Shown: positions 20,662 to 32,675, counted from the stretch's first letter. The stretch is DNA of 64,000 bases from Syngnathus acus (GCF_901709675.1 NC_051088.1:744001-808000); one strand, 5' to 3'. The notes: generated by a model from the letters alone, not told the origin. Translations and numbers: made by a program.

Positions 20662-21370
20662 ATCCAAGAAGACAATAAGAGCAAATGAACAAAGTACAAA
20701 CAATTGGTGTTACAGGAGTTCAGTTGATTCATAGCCATCCTTTGAGAAAGTTAACAGCATTTCATGCCCAGAGCATTTATTTTGAGTTGATTTTATTATC
20801 TTGTTTATCTGATGACATTCTATGCTTTGCTGTAGTTAGTTTTCTTCGACATTCTTCTTGTAATTCCCATGTAGATTTACAGAATAAATTTCCACATCAT
20901 AAAGCTGCATTGGGTAGTGTCTGTGTGTTTGTGTGTGTGTCTTTAAATAAATATTAGTCACCTCTTTCAACACAACTGCAAACATTTTATCTATATCCGC
21001 CCATTACTTACTTACTACTTACTTTTCAGAATGTAACCCCAGCGAAAAACGAGGGATTTGTATTTGTATTGCATTTTTGAATTTTGGCCGAATTGATTTG
21101 CTGATGTGCTTGACCTTTATTCTCTTAAATTTCGTTTATGAAGCTCACTTCCCCAATAAAAATCAGGATTTCAAATCCCTTCTAAGTGTATTCAACTGAT
21201 TAGTCATGCACTACAATTTTGTGATGTCCTTGAATTAAATATCCTCATTCGCGAACCTTTACCAGACATGAGATTAAAATGTAATTAATTAGATTAATTA
21301 ATTTCAACTCCTGTTATCAATTAGATTACATTTTAATCACCTGACAGCACTAATATATAGCGGTTTAACA
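20662..21370. other. intron, nothing recognised
   Basis: AT-rich sequence with a short GT run at 20916-20940; no gene or repeat family recognised. Confidence 0.5.
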
Positions 21371-21374
21371 CATC

Positions 21375-21968
21375 TGTTAGGATTGACAAATTATTTTGAT
21401 AGTATGATTATGTTGGAATGTTGACTAGAATCATTAACTTTGTTAAAACCTTCCATCTTTCCTTGACTTTCCACATTCAGTTATTGGAACCTTCCAAATG
21501 ATAAGGAAAAATTCTTGCTTAGTTAGTTTTCTAAAATGCTCCACTAGTAACTGTTTCCATAACCTTGTAAAACAAAGCGCTAAGACCCTCTGCACTGATT
21601 ACCAGTTTGTAGAGGTGACCCCCGAAACCTGTTCACCCTATCCACCACCCTGCTTTCTCTCAATAAATATTCCCTAACAAGAGAAGAAAGTCAGACTGCT
21701 TTCAAGCACCTCTGTACCACACAGGGGATGGAAATGGGATGATGGCTTTCTCCGCTTGGCGCTTTTAAAATGATAAACTGACATGACGTGTAGTTCTTGC
21801 ATAAAAGGTAGAGTCGGCAAAACTCTATCAACATCTCTCCCTCGTACTTGCTTTGTACTGCTTTGAAGAGCTGGAGAGTTTGCATGTGTGTGCGTGTTTA
21901 GCGATATAAGGAAATATATCATAGAGACATGAAACGTTGAAGATTTCATCTAGTTTGTGAAATAAAGT
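21375..21968 (+). mobile_element. LTR-like interspersed repeat X, copy 2
   Basis: Starts TGTTAGGATTGAC and carries an AATAAA near its end (21961), as expected for an LTR in + orientation. Inverted relative to 11740-12429 and without the MITE, so it records the empty site. The TA element at 21984 begins just beyond it. Confidence 0.6.
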
Positions 21969-21983
21969 ATGCCTGTGCAAGTA

Positions 21984-23415
21984 CCGTAATTTTCGGACTA
22001 TAAATCGCGTTTTTTTTCATAGTTTGGGTGGGGGGGCGACTTATACTGAGGAGCGACTTATATGTGAATTTTTTCAAAAATCTTCAAAAAAAAAGAAAAA
22101 AAAAGTGAAACCGCGATAAACGAACCACGATGTAGCAAGGGATTACTGTAACTTGAATTTCAAGTGACGTCAGCAGCGCGGCGTGGCGCGGCGGTTGTTT
22201 ACAAAAAGGACAAAGATTGATCACGGGATGACGAAGATGACGAAGGGCCCCACGTACTACCGGCATCATTAGCGGCTTTGTTGGTGACACGGAGGATGAA
22301 GAGTTTGAAGGATTTAATGATTTGGAGTGACACAGAAGGTTTGAAAAACTATTATGGCTTTTACGCACGCCCAGTCCTACTCTACGGAGCTCTCTTTAAC
22401 CTCCGTGGATGGTAGTATGGGGCCGGCGCTCGGCCGGCTGCCTGTCTGGGGACGGTGGATGGGGCTCGGACATGGCTTTTACGCACGCCCGGTCCTACTC
22501 TACGGAGCTCTCTTTCACCTCCGTGGATGGAAGTCGGGGGCCGGTGCTCGGCCGGGTGGCTGTCCGGGGACGGTGGATGGGGCTCGGACATGGCTTTTAC
22601 GCACGCCCGGTCCTATGGAGCTCCCTTCCACCTCCGTGGCTGGAAGTGCCACCTCCGGGGATGGAAGTACGCGCCGCCACACGCCTGGAAGTCGACGCCG
22701 GTGCTTGGGGCCGTGTGGCTGTTAACTATTTATGTTATTTGATATATTTTATTTCGTGTAGCAACTTGTATATGTTTTTATCGTTACAGTTCAGTAGTTG
22801 TTGGCTCATTGAACTCTTGTTTTGTTAAATAAAGAGCCGTTTACCAAACCCACGTCTTTCCTTGTACTTTGTTAACGCTACAATATAGTTATATACTAGA
22901 TCTGTGGAATAACGACGAGGCTGACGTCAGGGCGCACGCGCGGCGTTGTTGACAAAGGACGAGGAATTTGATCGATGGATTTAATGATTTAGAGTGACAC
23001 AGATGGTTTGATAATATTATTGCTCATATAGTAGTTATTTGATATATAATTTATATATTGTTATATGGGCCTGTGGAATATTTTGAAGTGCAATCGATGG
23101 ATTTAATGAATTGGAGTGACACAGATGGTTTTATAAACGTGTTATTTATGTAATAGTTTTTTTAATAACTCTGAATGTTACGTCAGGCCCGCTCTCAGCT
23201 CTTCGTTTGTGTATATGTCACGTGAGCATACCTATCGTTTAGCCTGTTGTTGCTCGTTCATGTCTGTTCTTGGTGTTGGATTTTGTCGAATAAATTTCCC
23301 CCAAAATGCGACTTATACTCCGGAGCGACTTATATATGTTTTTTTTCACGTTATTGTGCATTTTATGGCTAACGCGACCTATATTCCGGAGCGACTTTTA
23401 GTCCGAAAAATACGG
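21984..23415. mobile_element. TA-flanked DNA element (CCGTAATTTTCGGACTATAA)
   Basis: Terminal repeats CCGTAATTTTCGGACTATAA and a complement ending AAAAATACGG, flanked by TA (21982-21983, 23416-23417), as in Tc1/mariner-class MITEs. Repeated GCGACTTATA words lie inside both ends. The interior has a 118-bp minisatellite (22356-22700) and a piece of another element's end (GGGATTACTGTA, 22140-22151). No transposase. Confidence 0.82.
22356..22700. repeat. 118-bp minisatellite
   Basis: The unit starting GGCTTTTACGCACGCCC occurs at 22356, 22474 and 22592 (period 118), the last copy shortened. Open frames across it are composition effects. Confidence 0.88.
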
Positions 23416-23711
23416 TATATTTTTTTTCTTCACTTCATTTACAGCTCAGCACACGGAACCAGCATAGCATCCATCCCCACAGCTATATTCTACATGTGGC
23501 TCTTTGGCTAGTTTCATGCGGCTCTTTTACGTTCATATCAACATTTGTGTTTATTTTTCGTGCGTATTTGCTTCGCTTGAGTTCAATATGGTATTCTGGT
23601 CAAACGCGCATGCGCGTGAGGTGAATTGGTTTTGCCCGCTTTTTTTATGAATGGCGACTGTGACTACGGGGGCCCATTAGGTCCAGAAAGGCTGACAAGA
23701 CCCTTGCCAAA

Positions 23712-24059
23712 ATGGCAAGGAAAAAATGCACAGCTAAACGAATATATGACGATGAACACAGGACGTTTTTAACAGAGTTAAAGTTGTTTTTTGTTGAACG
23801 CTATGGCAAGCCATTCTGCCTGATATGTCGGACGTCATTGGCGCATTTAAAAGCTTCAAATGGTCAGCGCCACTTCAGCTCACTTCATGCCAATATCGAT
23901 AAGGACTTTGCAAAAGGGACTGAATTTCGCAAGCACAAGTTTGGAGACTTTGAAAAGTCAGGCAGAAAAATAGGTACAGTTTTTCAAAAAAATTACGAAG
24001 CACTCAGAGACTGTCACACTTGCATTGTTTCAACTGGCTTGGAACATTGCACGGGCTAA
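23712..24059 (+). pseudogene. hAT transposase N-terminus (BED-like zinc finger)
   Basis: 115 codons: MARKKCTAKRIYDDEHRTFL, then RYGKPFCLICRTSL (C-x2-C) and NGQRHFSSLHANI (H-x4-H), the DNA-binding finger of hAT transposases and domesticated ZBED/GTF2IRD2-like proteins. It stops at 24059; a related frame continues briefly (24057-24170) before the coding sequence ends, so the DDE catalytic part is missing. Confidence 0.7.
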
Positions 24060-24368
24060 AAAGCCATACAATGAAGTGGAGTTCGTTAAAATATGCCTCA
24101 GTGACGTTATTGAAATCTTGTCTCCTGAAAACGACGAACTCAAACGAATGGTCTGTCCCGCCACACATAGTAAGTGAAAAAACTTATTATGTTTTTGTTT
24201 GTGGAATTTGTTGAACTGAGAGTTTGTCTGTGTGAGACAATGCACACAATGCTCATTGTTGAAAATGTGGTCTTTGGTCTGTGGTTTTAGTACTGTAGGA
24301 GTCAATTTGTCATTATCATGTTGGTGCGTGACATAATAATGTCACACGATAAATTTGGCTGAGCAGAG

Positions 24369-24470
24369 GGGTGTGTGTGCGTGTGCGTGTGCGTGTGTGT
24401 GTGTGTGTGTGCGTGCGTGTGCGCGTGCGTGCGTGTTTGTGTGCGTGTGTGTGTGGGGGGGGGGTGTTCA
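24369..24470. repeat. TG-rich microsatellite with G run
   Basis: (TG)n with CG interruptions ending in GGGGGGGGGG; part of the hAT remnant. Confidence 0.9.
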
Positions 24471-25019
24471 TGTGTGCTCATGTGTATGATGTGGCTCTTT
24501 GCGATGACACAGTAAAAAATGTGGCTCTTAGTCTCTGACTGGTTGGCCACCCCTGTTCTACATCATCTCTTGTCTACACAGTACACTGGGGAGCAATTGA
24601 AAAAACATCTGTTGAGTTAGATTTTTGTGCTCATTAAAACTAAAATTGGCAAGCTGATTGTGAAATAGCAGTCAGTTTTTTTTCTACCATGTCCATTTCT
24701 TCCCTCAATGCCAATTCCATTGATGGCCGAAAGACTTGAGGTTATTACATTTGGACTCATTTACAGCTACATAGCAACTTGTATGTGCAGTCACAGTTGT
24801 ATCAGTGCGATGAGTGGTGTGTGCAGCTCCCAAAAGGTCAGCACTATCAATATCTGCAAACAAACATCTATAGGTAGGAATTGAGATCATCACTGCTTTT
24901 CTTGTAACCATGGGAATACCCTCATAAATTATATTTTGTTTTATGCTGCATTCGATGTGGTAGATAAAAACTAAAATGAGTTTTGGATTCTGCAGCAAAA
25001 CGTTAGTGACAGCCCATTG

Positions 25020-25320
25020 TCAAGATCAAAATCAAGATTAAGAATTTTTTATTGGCCATGTTTGAGCATGCCAAACAAGGAATTTGACTTCGGTACATCG
25101 CAGCCTCTGCTCAACATTTAGGTGACTAACAACACTCAGGACATACCCTAACCCTGATCTTAAACTCCCAGGAGGGCAAGGAAAAACTCAAAACTCCTAC
25201 TAAGGGAAATGCGGAACCTTGAGAAGAGACAACAGATGGGAGGATCCCTCTTCCAGGGTGACCAAGCTGCAATGGATGCAGAGTGGACACATAGTACACA
25301 TAATATAGACAATTCAAAGA
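25020..25320 (-). mobile_element. L2-type 3' UTR fragment (degenerate)
   Basis: Reverse-strand similarity to the L2 3' UTR at 17620-17780: GATCTTAAACTCCCAGGAGG, GGAACCTTGAGAAGAG and CTGCAATGGATGCAGAG match that copy. The tandem tail is degenerate. Confidence 0.65.
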
Positions 25321-25872
25321 TAAAGCGTCGGGAGCAGGATGTTATTGCACAGCAATGTCTGAGACTCTAAGAGTGGTGTGAGTTCATCAGAGCGAGAGCA
25401 ACCTAAGGCAACAGAAACTGTGTTTCCCAGTGTTTTCTACATACTCCTTTGACTGGACCTTCTTATTTTCAGATACAGGCATCACAGTCAAGTTTTCATT
25501 ACAAGATGCCAATCTTGTGTACCTAAAGCTGAACCTCTGAAACAGTTTATTTATTAGCACTTTTAATGGATACATAAACAGTAGGCGTACTGTAATGTTA
25601 CTTAAAGCAATGTGTTGCAATTATTAAAATTTTTTGCACTTAACCTCATTCCTCCTCTACCTCTTAATGGCATTTATTTGGTCACTGGATTTGTGTTTTA
25701 TAATTACTTTAATTTAATAATCATTTTTTCACTTTATTGTATTTTGTGTATTTAAGGGAAAAATACTATACTGTGATATATTTGGTAATCGGCATATACA
25801 TTTACATTTTGAGACATACATTTTGTCAGATGTCAAACATGAACTAGTTTGCATTTTGGTTTTGTCCGGCAG
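25321..25872. other. intron before the pore exon, nothing recognised
   Basis: No element recognised; ends in the acceptor CCGGCAG. Confidence 0.5.
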
Positions 25873-25991
25873 GCGAGTCAAGCAGTGAGCGGGCCTGTGA
25901 CACGCTGCTGATGTGTATCGTGACGGTGTTGAATCATGGCCTGAGGAATGGTGGTGGAGTGGGTGATGTCCTCCGCCAGCCCTCCAAAAAT
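25873..25991 (+). CDS. itpr3: itpr3 exon: pore helix and selectivity filter
   Basis: Completes the split glycine codon from the turret exon and runs [45 protein letters not shown] is the Ca2+-conducting selectivity filter of the IP3 receptor family, and the preceding [10 protein letters not shown] is the pore helix. The acceptor is the AG at 25871-25872 (CCGGCAG) and the donor is GTAAGC at 25992, leaving phase 0. It stands alone between two transposon-filled introns. Confidence 0.95.
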
Positions 25992-26189
25992 GTAAGCACT
26001 TTCTCTCCTCATGTTGCCACTTAATGTTGCAATTTCCATGCAGCTATGTACATAGAGGCATTGTCTCCCGGTGACCCTTAATGACCAACTGTGAAGTAAT
26101 TTCAGAAAATGCCAAATGCAATCTAGTTATGTCACAAGTAATTTCCAATTAAACATTTTAAAGCATGAAAATAATTTATTGTTTTATAT

Positions 26190-26450
26190 ATTTGACGTGG
26201 GTTTTCTCCGGGCACTCCGGTTTCCTCCCACATCCCAAAAACATGCTTGGTAGGCCGATTGAGCACTCCAAATTGCCCCTAGGTGTGAGTGCGAGTGCAG
26301 ATGGTTGTTCGTCTCTGTGTGCCCTGCGATTGGATGGCAACCGGTTCAGGGTGTCCCCCACCTACTGCCCGATGACCGCTGGGATAGGCTCCAGCACGCC
26401 CGCAACCCCCGTGGGGACAAGCGGTATAGAAAATGGATGGATGGATATTT
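26190..26450 (+). mobile_element. LINE 3' tail ending in GGAT repeats
   Basis: GGGTTTTCTCCGGGCACTCC, then GGATAGGCTCCAGCACGCCC, GACAAGCGGTATAGAAAATG and GGATGGATGG: the 3' end of a widespread fish non-LTR family. A shorter relative is at 28266-28378. Confidence 0.7.
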
Positions 26451-27504
26451 GACAAATTAGTAGTTTTTCCAAAGTGAGATCCTGGTGAGCAACAAAAGTG
26501 TGACATCATTTTAAGAGAAACAATGGCAGAGCTCAACAGAGGAAATTGACTCAGAAGATGATATTTCAAGCTTTTCACTGCCTCAAAATAACTTTGAGGT
26601 GCATTTTCCTGTCGTAGCTTTAAGCATTGTATGATTTCTTATGCAGGATGTCCTAACTGCATGTGTCTATGCATAGGTATCTTAGTATTGCTGCTGCTTG
26701 TCTGGGAAAGGGTGGAAAATGTTTCTTCAGACTCCCAAAAATCATTACAAGCCAGCAATTGAACACCCACTCAAAAGTAAAGCGATCATTGTCATGAGCC
26801 ACAAATATCGCCGCTGAATGTGCCAATCGCTTGCTAACCGGTGTCCCGGACTTCTTACAGTTTTTCTCTATTGGTATGGCTCTTTTCTTGAAACAGAAAT
26901 TACATTCTCAAAACTCTAAGATCACTTGGCATAACACTCTTACAGTTAAGCACAGCAACATAGCTAACCTACAAAAGCACATCTCTCCCAAAACTGTTCA
27001 CCCATGCTTAAGACCCGATTTCTTTCCCATGTAAAGTCAGTGCCATCTAAATGGCAAAGATCCTTCTCAATTGCCTAGGCTCATTTCAACACTCTTTCGT
27101 ACGTTTGGCAAAACTAAACTGGATGGTTCAGCAAAACACCATGGTTCACCAGCAAAAGCTCATATCTCTCCCAAAACAGTTCACCAATGAGTCAAAATGA
27201 AGTTTCTTTGTCATTTAAATAGTCAGTGCCCCCAAAATGCATTGTCCTTTTGGCATTGTGTGAGCACTACAAGTCAAAATGTTGAGATGTTTTGTCACTA
27301 CCTAACAGGATACAATAATGTACTATAAAAATGAAGGAAAAAAAGTTTCACAGTAAGATATCAAGTAGCCTCAAAGCTTTGACATCACACACAAAATACA
27401 GTCATATCAACCATTTATATTCACTCAAATACTGTGCAGTATGTAACTTCCATACAGTATAGTATTGTCGAACGAAAAGAAAAATACACACACATACTGC
27501 AATA

Positions 27505-27997
27505 TCAAAACAAACAAAACACAAACAAATTGATGTCGCCTACAGTGTACTGTAAATAGATCTGCAGCTTACAGAAAACACTATAGCAACTCTTTACTGG
27601 TCGCTGTCCTCCCCCTCCCCCGCCTCCTCCCCCTCCATTGTCCTGGCCATCCTCACCCTCCTGGCCGTCCAGACCTTGCTGTCTGTCTGGACACAGATTC
27701 TCGACAACATCGCAGCAGTTATTTTCCCCTGTAATGCAACACGGGAAGAAACGCCGTGCATGCTGCAACCATCCCCTACACTGATGTCCTGTAAATGTTT
27801 AGACATGCAGCGTCCATTGCATGGAGCAGGGATCTCTGGTCTTGAGCAGGATGCTCATACACTCTCCACCTCCAAGCAGAGAAAAACTCCTCAATAGGAT
27901 TAAGGAAAGGGGAATAAGGTGGGAGGAACTCCATCATCATTCTTGGATGCATAGTGAACGCAGCCCTGATGAGTGATGACTTATACAATGAAAACAT
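27505..27997 (-). pseudogene. DDE transposase C-terminal fragment (IS630/Tc1-like)
   Basis: The minus-strand frame from 27997 contains MEFLPPYSPFLNPIEEFFSA followed by WRWRVYEH. The PPYSPFLNPIE motif holds the last acidic catalytic residue of IS630/Tc1-type transposases. Downstream pieces (HARRFFPCCI, LCPDRQQGLDG) are in another frame, so it is broken. A glycine-coding G-rich run (27601-27650) follows. The element's ends were not identified. Confidence 0.7.
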
Positions 27998-28265
27998 GCT
28001 GACATATTTTGGATAGAAGAACCATCAGACCAAGAATCACATAATCAGTTCAGGTCACCAAAATCTATTCACTTGGAAAATGTGCTAAATGTAGGCAAAC
28101 TGTGCAAACTGTAGGCTACTTGAACTTAATATTTTGCAGAGATCCACTGAAACAATTGAGACATGTACTAAGGCAACTGGAATTTGATGAAAGCAATGAG
28201 AAATGCTATTCTGTTGTGAGCAATTGCAAGGTGGTTTGGAGATTTGTCCATGCTATTTTGGCTGA

Positions 28266-28378
28266 CAACCTGTTCAGGGTGTCCCCACCCCTACTGCCCG
28301 ATGACAGCTGGAATAGGCTCCAGCACCTCTGCGACCTCCGTGGGGCCAAGCCGTACAGATAATGGACGGATGAAGTAA
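28266..28378 (+). mobile_element. LINE 3' tail fragment
   Basis: ACCTGTTCAGGGTGTCCCC, GGAATAGGCTCCAGCACC and GATAATGGACGGATG match the tail at 26338-26450. Confidence 0.65.
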
Positions 28379-28675
28379 CAGCTCAAGACATACAAAAAGT
28401 CTATTATAGCCATATGCTAAAGCCAACAGAAAGTCTGCCAATTTTACTTTATTTTGGACTTAGGCACAATCTTTGCCCATTTTATAGACATTGTATTTTA
28501 AAAGAATTCAACTGAGAGATTTTATCCAAATGTTTTAAACTGTATTTGTTTCATGCAAAAATTTTGAAAACTTTTTATTTATTATTGTTTTAAAAAATTA
28601 TTTTGACTGGACAGAGATGCTGTGCCTCCTCTTACTGCACGTCCTTGCCCCTCATATATTTCTGTGTCTATGTAG

Positions 28676-28841
28676 GAGCCGCTGTTTCCTGCCCGTGTGG
28701 TCTATGACTTGTTGTTCTACTTCATCGTCATCATCATTGTCCTTAACCTCATCTTCGGAGTCATCATTGACACCTTTGCTGACCTGAGGAGCGAGAAGCA
28801 GAAGAAGGAGGAGATCCTGAAGACCACCTGTTTCATCTGCT
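28676..28841 (+). CDS. itpr3: itpr3 exon: S6 helix and first half of zinc knuckle
   Basis: Encodes [20 protein letters not shown], the inner pore helix [20 protein letters not shown], then [19 protein letters not shown] carries the two cysteines of the cytosolic C2H2 zinc site; the two histidines are in the next exon. The donor GTCAGT begins at 28842, with T at -1 and C at +3, both unfavourable. The T makes the split codon TGT (Cys) where, as I recall the family, a glycine follows CFIC. The intron behind this donor is 18.9 kb. Confidence 0.92.
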
Positions 28842-29957
28842 GTCAGTCCACACCGTACATCCCATCATATTTCTAACATTTATAAAATAGTACTGTATTT
28901 ATTTGATCACTGTACATGAAGTCATAATATACATTTATACCAAATTAAACGTACCGTAACATTTTTGAGATTCCAATGAAATTGAGACATTACGTAAAAT
29001 GTGAATACAGTCCAACAAAATAGATTGATTCGCACATTATTAGACTAAATAAGACTGCAAAAACAAGATATTTAATGTCCAAACTGATGGGCATTGGTTG
29101 TTTTTTTGTTATTTGTTTGTATATTGTTTGTTTTGCAAATATTCTCTCGGTTTTTATCTGATGCCTACCTTCAAAAAACCTGAAAGTTAATTCAGAGAAT
29201 ATTGGGAAATGCTAAAAAAATGCCTGTATGCTACATTCTAGAGGTGAACAGGTTAACGGGAAACAGGCCAGTCCTATGATTGAGAGTAAAAGTAGCATCC
29301 CTAATTCGATTCAGTTGTTCACAAGCAAAAATGGTTCACCACTTTGTGAATAACTGTTCATATTTAATCCAACAACCTTTCTCGATGTACAGTTCCAAGG
29401 AATGTAGGGATTTCATCATCTGCATTCTATAATAGTTATAGATTCAGAGAATGTGGCGAAATCTCTGCATGTGACTGGCAAGGCCGAAAACAAGACCACG
29501 AACCTCCATCCCTCAATTGGCACTGTATCAAAAAACCGACACCATTGTGCAAAGCATTTTGCAATGTGGGCTCAGCAGAGGGGTATTTCATCCCAGTGAC
29601 AGAATGGTCCGTCCATCCATGTGTCTGTGCCTAGGCATGTGCATGTGTGTTTTAATAACTATTCAGCTGTGAGCGTAGCAGAAGAGACAAGACTGTATAA
29701 GAAGAAGAAGCAGAAGTAGAAGCAGAAGAAGAAGCAGAAGAAGAGCGAAGATTCTTAGATTAGGAGAATGAGGAGATAAAATAGCGCTAGTACTAGAGAT
29801 TGATCTAATGCTATGTGCACACCAAATACGGGGTGAGCTAACGCTTTGCTGACCACAAAGCATTAGCATGTTAATTTTACCCCAAGCGTACACGTTCAAG
29901 AACGTGAGCGGCAGCCAGCCATTTTATCCACGTCATTTTGCTGCTCCCTCTAATAAG
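28842..29957. other. intron, GAA-rich microsatellite, otherwise unassigned
   Basis: (AGAAGA)n-type purine tract at 29698-29746. No gene or family recognised in the rest; 29815-29950 may be part of a Harbinger-like element (TGTGCACACCAAATACGGG). Confidence 0.45.
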
Positions 29958-29960
29958 TAC

Positions 29961-30241
29961 AGTGGTACCTCTACTTATGAACTTAATTGGTTCCGCGATC
30001 GGGTTTGTAAGTAGAAACATTTGTAAGTAGAAGCAACATTTCCCATATGAATCAATGTAAAAGCAAATAATGCGTGCCGGAATATCCCAAAAGTCACATT
30101 TACTATTACTCTGTGTAAGACACACAGAAAAGCAAAACAATTATTTTTTCAAGCTCTTTCGACCCTTTATAACGAAAACCAAATGTCACTTTATTCTTGA
30201 CCTCCAAACTTTGCTTAGGGAAGGGGAAATACTACGACTAC
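29961..30241. mobile_element. Tigger/pogo-like end fragment
   Basis: CAGTGGTACCTCTACTTATG, then AACTTAATTGGTTCCGCGAT and TTTGTAAGTAGAA, resembles the terminus of Tigger-type elements. No matching right end was found nearby. Confidence 0.5.
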
Positions 30242-30817
30242 TACCGTATTGGCCCGAATATAAGACGATGTTTTTTGCATTGAAATAAGACTGAAAAAGT
30301 GGGGGTTGTCTTACATTCGGGGTCTAGACATTATACTCATTCACTTGTGCGCAGCGGTAAGTTAAAGGTTGCTGGTATCGACTGAGTATGTTGCTGTGAT
30401 CGGGTGCGTCTTTGACACAAAGTGAGTACCGTCTTGGCCCGAATATAAGACGATGTTTTTTGCATTGAAATAAGACTGAAAAAGTGGGGCCGTCTTCCAT
30501 TCGGGGTCTAGACATTATACCCATTCACTTGTGCGCAGTGGTAAGTTAAAGGTTGCTGGTATCGACTGAGTATGTTGCTGTGATCGTGTGCGTCTTTGGC
30601 ACAAAGTGAGTATATACATTTCATTGTTACTACTGTCCACTGTTGTGCCGTTTGTCCGTTTGTCGCGGTTTGCTTCGTGTGCGCGCCGTTTGATTGACAG
30701 CTCCGGCGCGCTCCTTTAAGTTTGCCTCGCATCATACGAGTAGCCGTTACGCAGCGGCACGGCGGCTAATGTATTTTGTTGTCTCGATGACTTATGTTTG
30801 GTGTGTTGCCGAGAGTA

Positions 30818-32470
30818 CAGTAGTCCCTCGTTTATCGCGGATAATTGGTTCCAAAAACCACCCGGGATAAGTGAAATCCGCGAAGTACGGTCACCTCATC
30901 TGTACATTTTTCTTTATCTGTTAGTTGTTTGTGTGTCAATAAATGTATATGAAACCATTTAAGTGCATATTTTATTGTTAAAATATTAAATAATTGATTC
31001 AAACATGTAATTAATATATTAAAAGTATAAAGAACATACAGAATATTTTGTACACATATTGAAAATATAAATATTATACGTGTGTGCGTGTAACATGTTA
31101 ACAAGAAGTACTGGGCAGGCTAACGAGTTAGAGGAAAGATGCTAATTCGCGATCATGCTAACACGCAAAAACGGACCTCTAAAGCAGTGCTTCTCAATTA
31201 TTTTCTGTTACGCCCCCCCTAGCAAGAAGAAAACTATTCGCGCCCCCCACTCCCCACCGTGACTATCCATCTCTGCATAACATTTTATCCTTATTAACAT
31301 TAAAGAAAAAAAGAAAGACATATGGTCAAACTTACAAAGAATAACTTTATCAAATCGTGTTTTAAGTCTGCAACAGAAAAGATTTTAAGTGCATCAATGC
31401 CTGAAATTAAGAATAAATAAATCCTTGTTTAAACTGTAAACATGTTTGACCAACTAATTGCACCATTGCAAAATTAAATCAAATCAATAAATAATATTTA
31501 ATAATTATAATAACTAATAAACTACAAAAACTAAAAAAATAATAACTTATTTATATTCAGTTCAGCAACATTAACTCAGGAGCACAATATATAAAACACT
31601 TGAACCTACAAAACAAGGTGAATTAAACAATTTGTGCTAACCAAGGCAAACCTGTTGTCTTGTAAGTCGTAAAATGTTGCACTGTCGCAAACGTGACAGA
31701 AGTAACAATGAGAGCGCCACTGCCGCCTACTGTAGTAAATGCGCAATTACACTTTATTCTAGTACTGCCAAAAAAAAAAAAAAAAAAAGCCTGTTCCCCA
31801 GGGTCACACGCGCCCCCCCAGGTATTGCACCGCCCCACTATTTGAGAAGCACTGCTCTAAAGGAATGTAAATGAACATTTGGAGCAAGACTAGATTGTCC
31901 TAAAGGTTAGACACGTGATCGTTCATTTCTCTTGTTAGGAGACCCACTTACATCGTCAATGACTCCTGTATCACTGTAACCGACATATGTACACGAACGT
32001 AAAACAGGAAGTGGTATCGCCTGAAAACGGCCTTCAAAATAAATCACCCTACCTCAAATCAAAGCACGGCTGAATAACATAAATAACATGGAGAAATCTT
32101 AACACATACTGTAAATATGTTTTTAGAAAAACTTTTATTTTTTTTATAATAAGGTACAAGTGTACATAATGTAAATATGTTTTTAGAACTCTTTTATTAT
32201 TATAAAAAAAAATTCTATAGCAAGGTACAACATTAAATATGTTTTTAAAACTCTTATTATGATAAAAAAAAATTATAAAAAGGTACAAGTGTACGCACTG
32301 CAATTGTGTGGGCACTCCTTGCCTTCTGCTGGCGTGTGGGCAAGTTTTGTGCCATAATTCCTCAATTTAGAAGTTTTATTTTGACTTTTAAATGTGTTTT
32401 ATTTTGGAAAAAAAATCCGCGATGTAGTGAAACCGCGATAAACGAACCGCGATGTAGCGAGGGATTACTG
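30818..32470. mobile_element. TA-flanked DNA element (CAGTAGTCCCTCGTTTATCG)
   Basis: Left end CAGTAGTCCCTCGTTTATCG and right end CGATGTAGCGAGGGATTACTG, flanked by TA (30816-30817, 32471-32472). The interior is AT-rich with repeated AATATGTTTTTA words (32115-32250). It carries the hAT MITE at 31185. A stray copy of its right end is at 22105-22151. Confidence 0.78.
31185..31854. mobile_element. hAT MITE with perfect 8-bp duplication
   Basis: CAGTGCTTCTCAATTATTTT to ATTTGAGAAGCACTG, flanked by CTCTAAAG at 31177-31184 and 31855-31862. 670 bases, non-coding, with a run of 18 A at 31770-31787. Confidence 0.92.
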
Positions 32471-32609
32471 TATTTCATTTATGGTGATTTAGTATAGCGG
32501 AACCGTTACACGCAGTTAGTTATGTAATGTGTGCCGTCTACTAGTGTTGTGTGACATCAGAAGTTGAGCATTGACTTACGTGCTGTATTTCTGTCTGTTG
32601 CAGAACCAC

Positions 32610-32614
32610 ACACA

Positions 32615-32675
<61 letters not shown>
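32610..32675. repeat. (CA)n microsatellite
   Basis: About 30 CA units; CACA-rich sequence continues to about 32760. Confidence 0.95.

Larger units (their letters stand above)
23496..24555 (+). mobile_element. hAT element remnant with BED-like ORF
   Basis: Flanked by the 8-base repeat TTCTACAT (23488-23495 and 24556-24563). The right end TGGTTGGCCACCCCTG is a good hAT terminus, but the left begins GTGGCTCTTTGGC without the matching CAGGGGTGGCC, so the left tip seems lost. GTGGCTCTTTG-type motifs occur near both ends (right about 24489-24532). Confidence 0.7.

Noticed and set aside
23712-24059. BED-like frame as a domesticated host gene
   Set aside because: It lies between hAT target duplications and ends after the finger, with no exon downstream.
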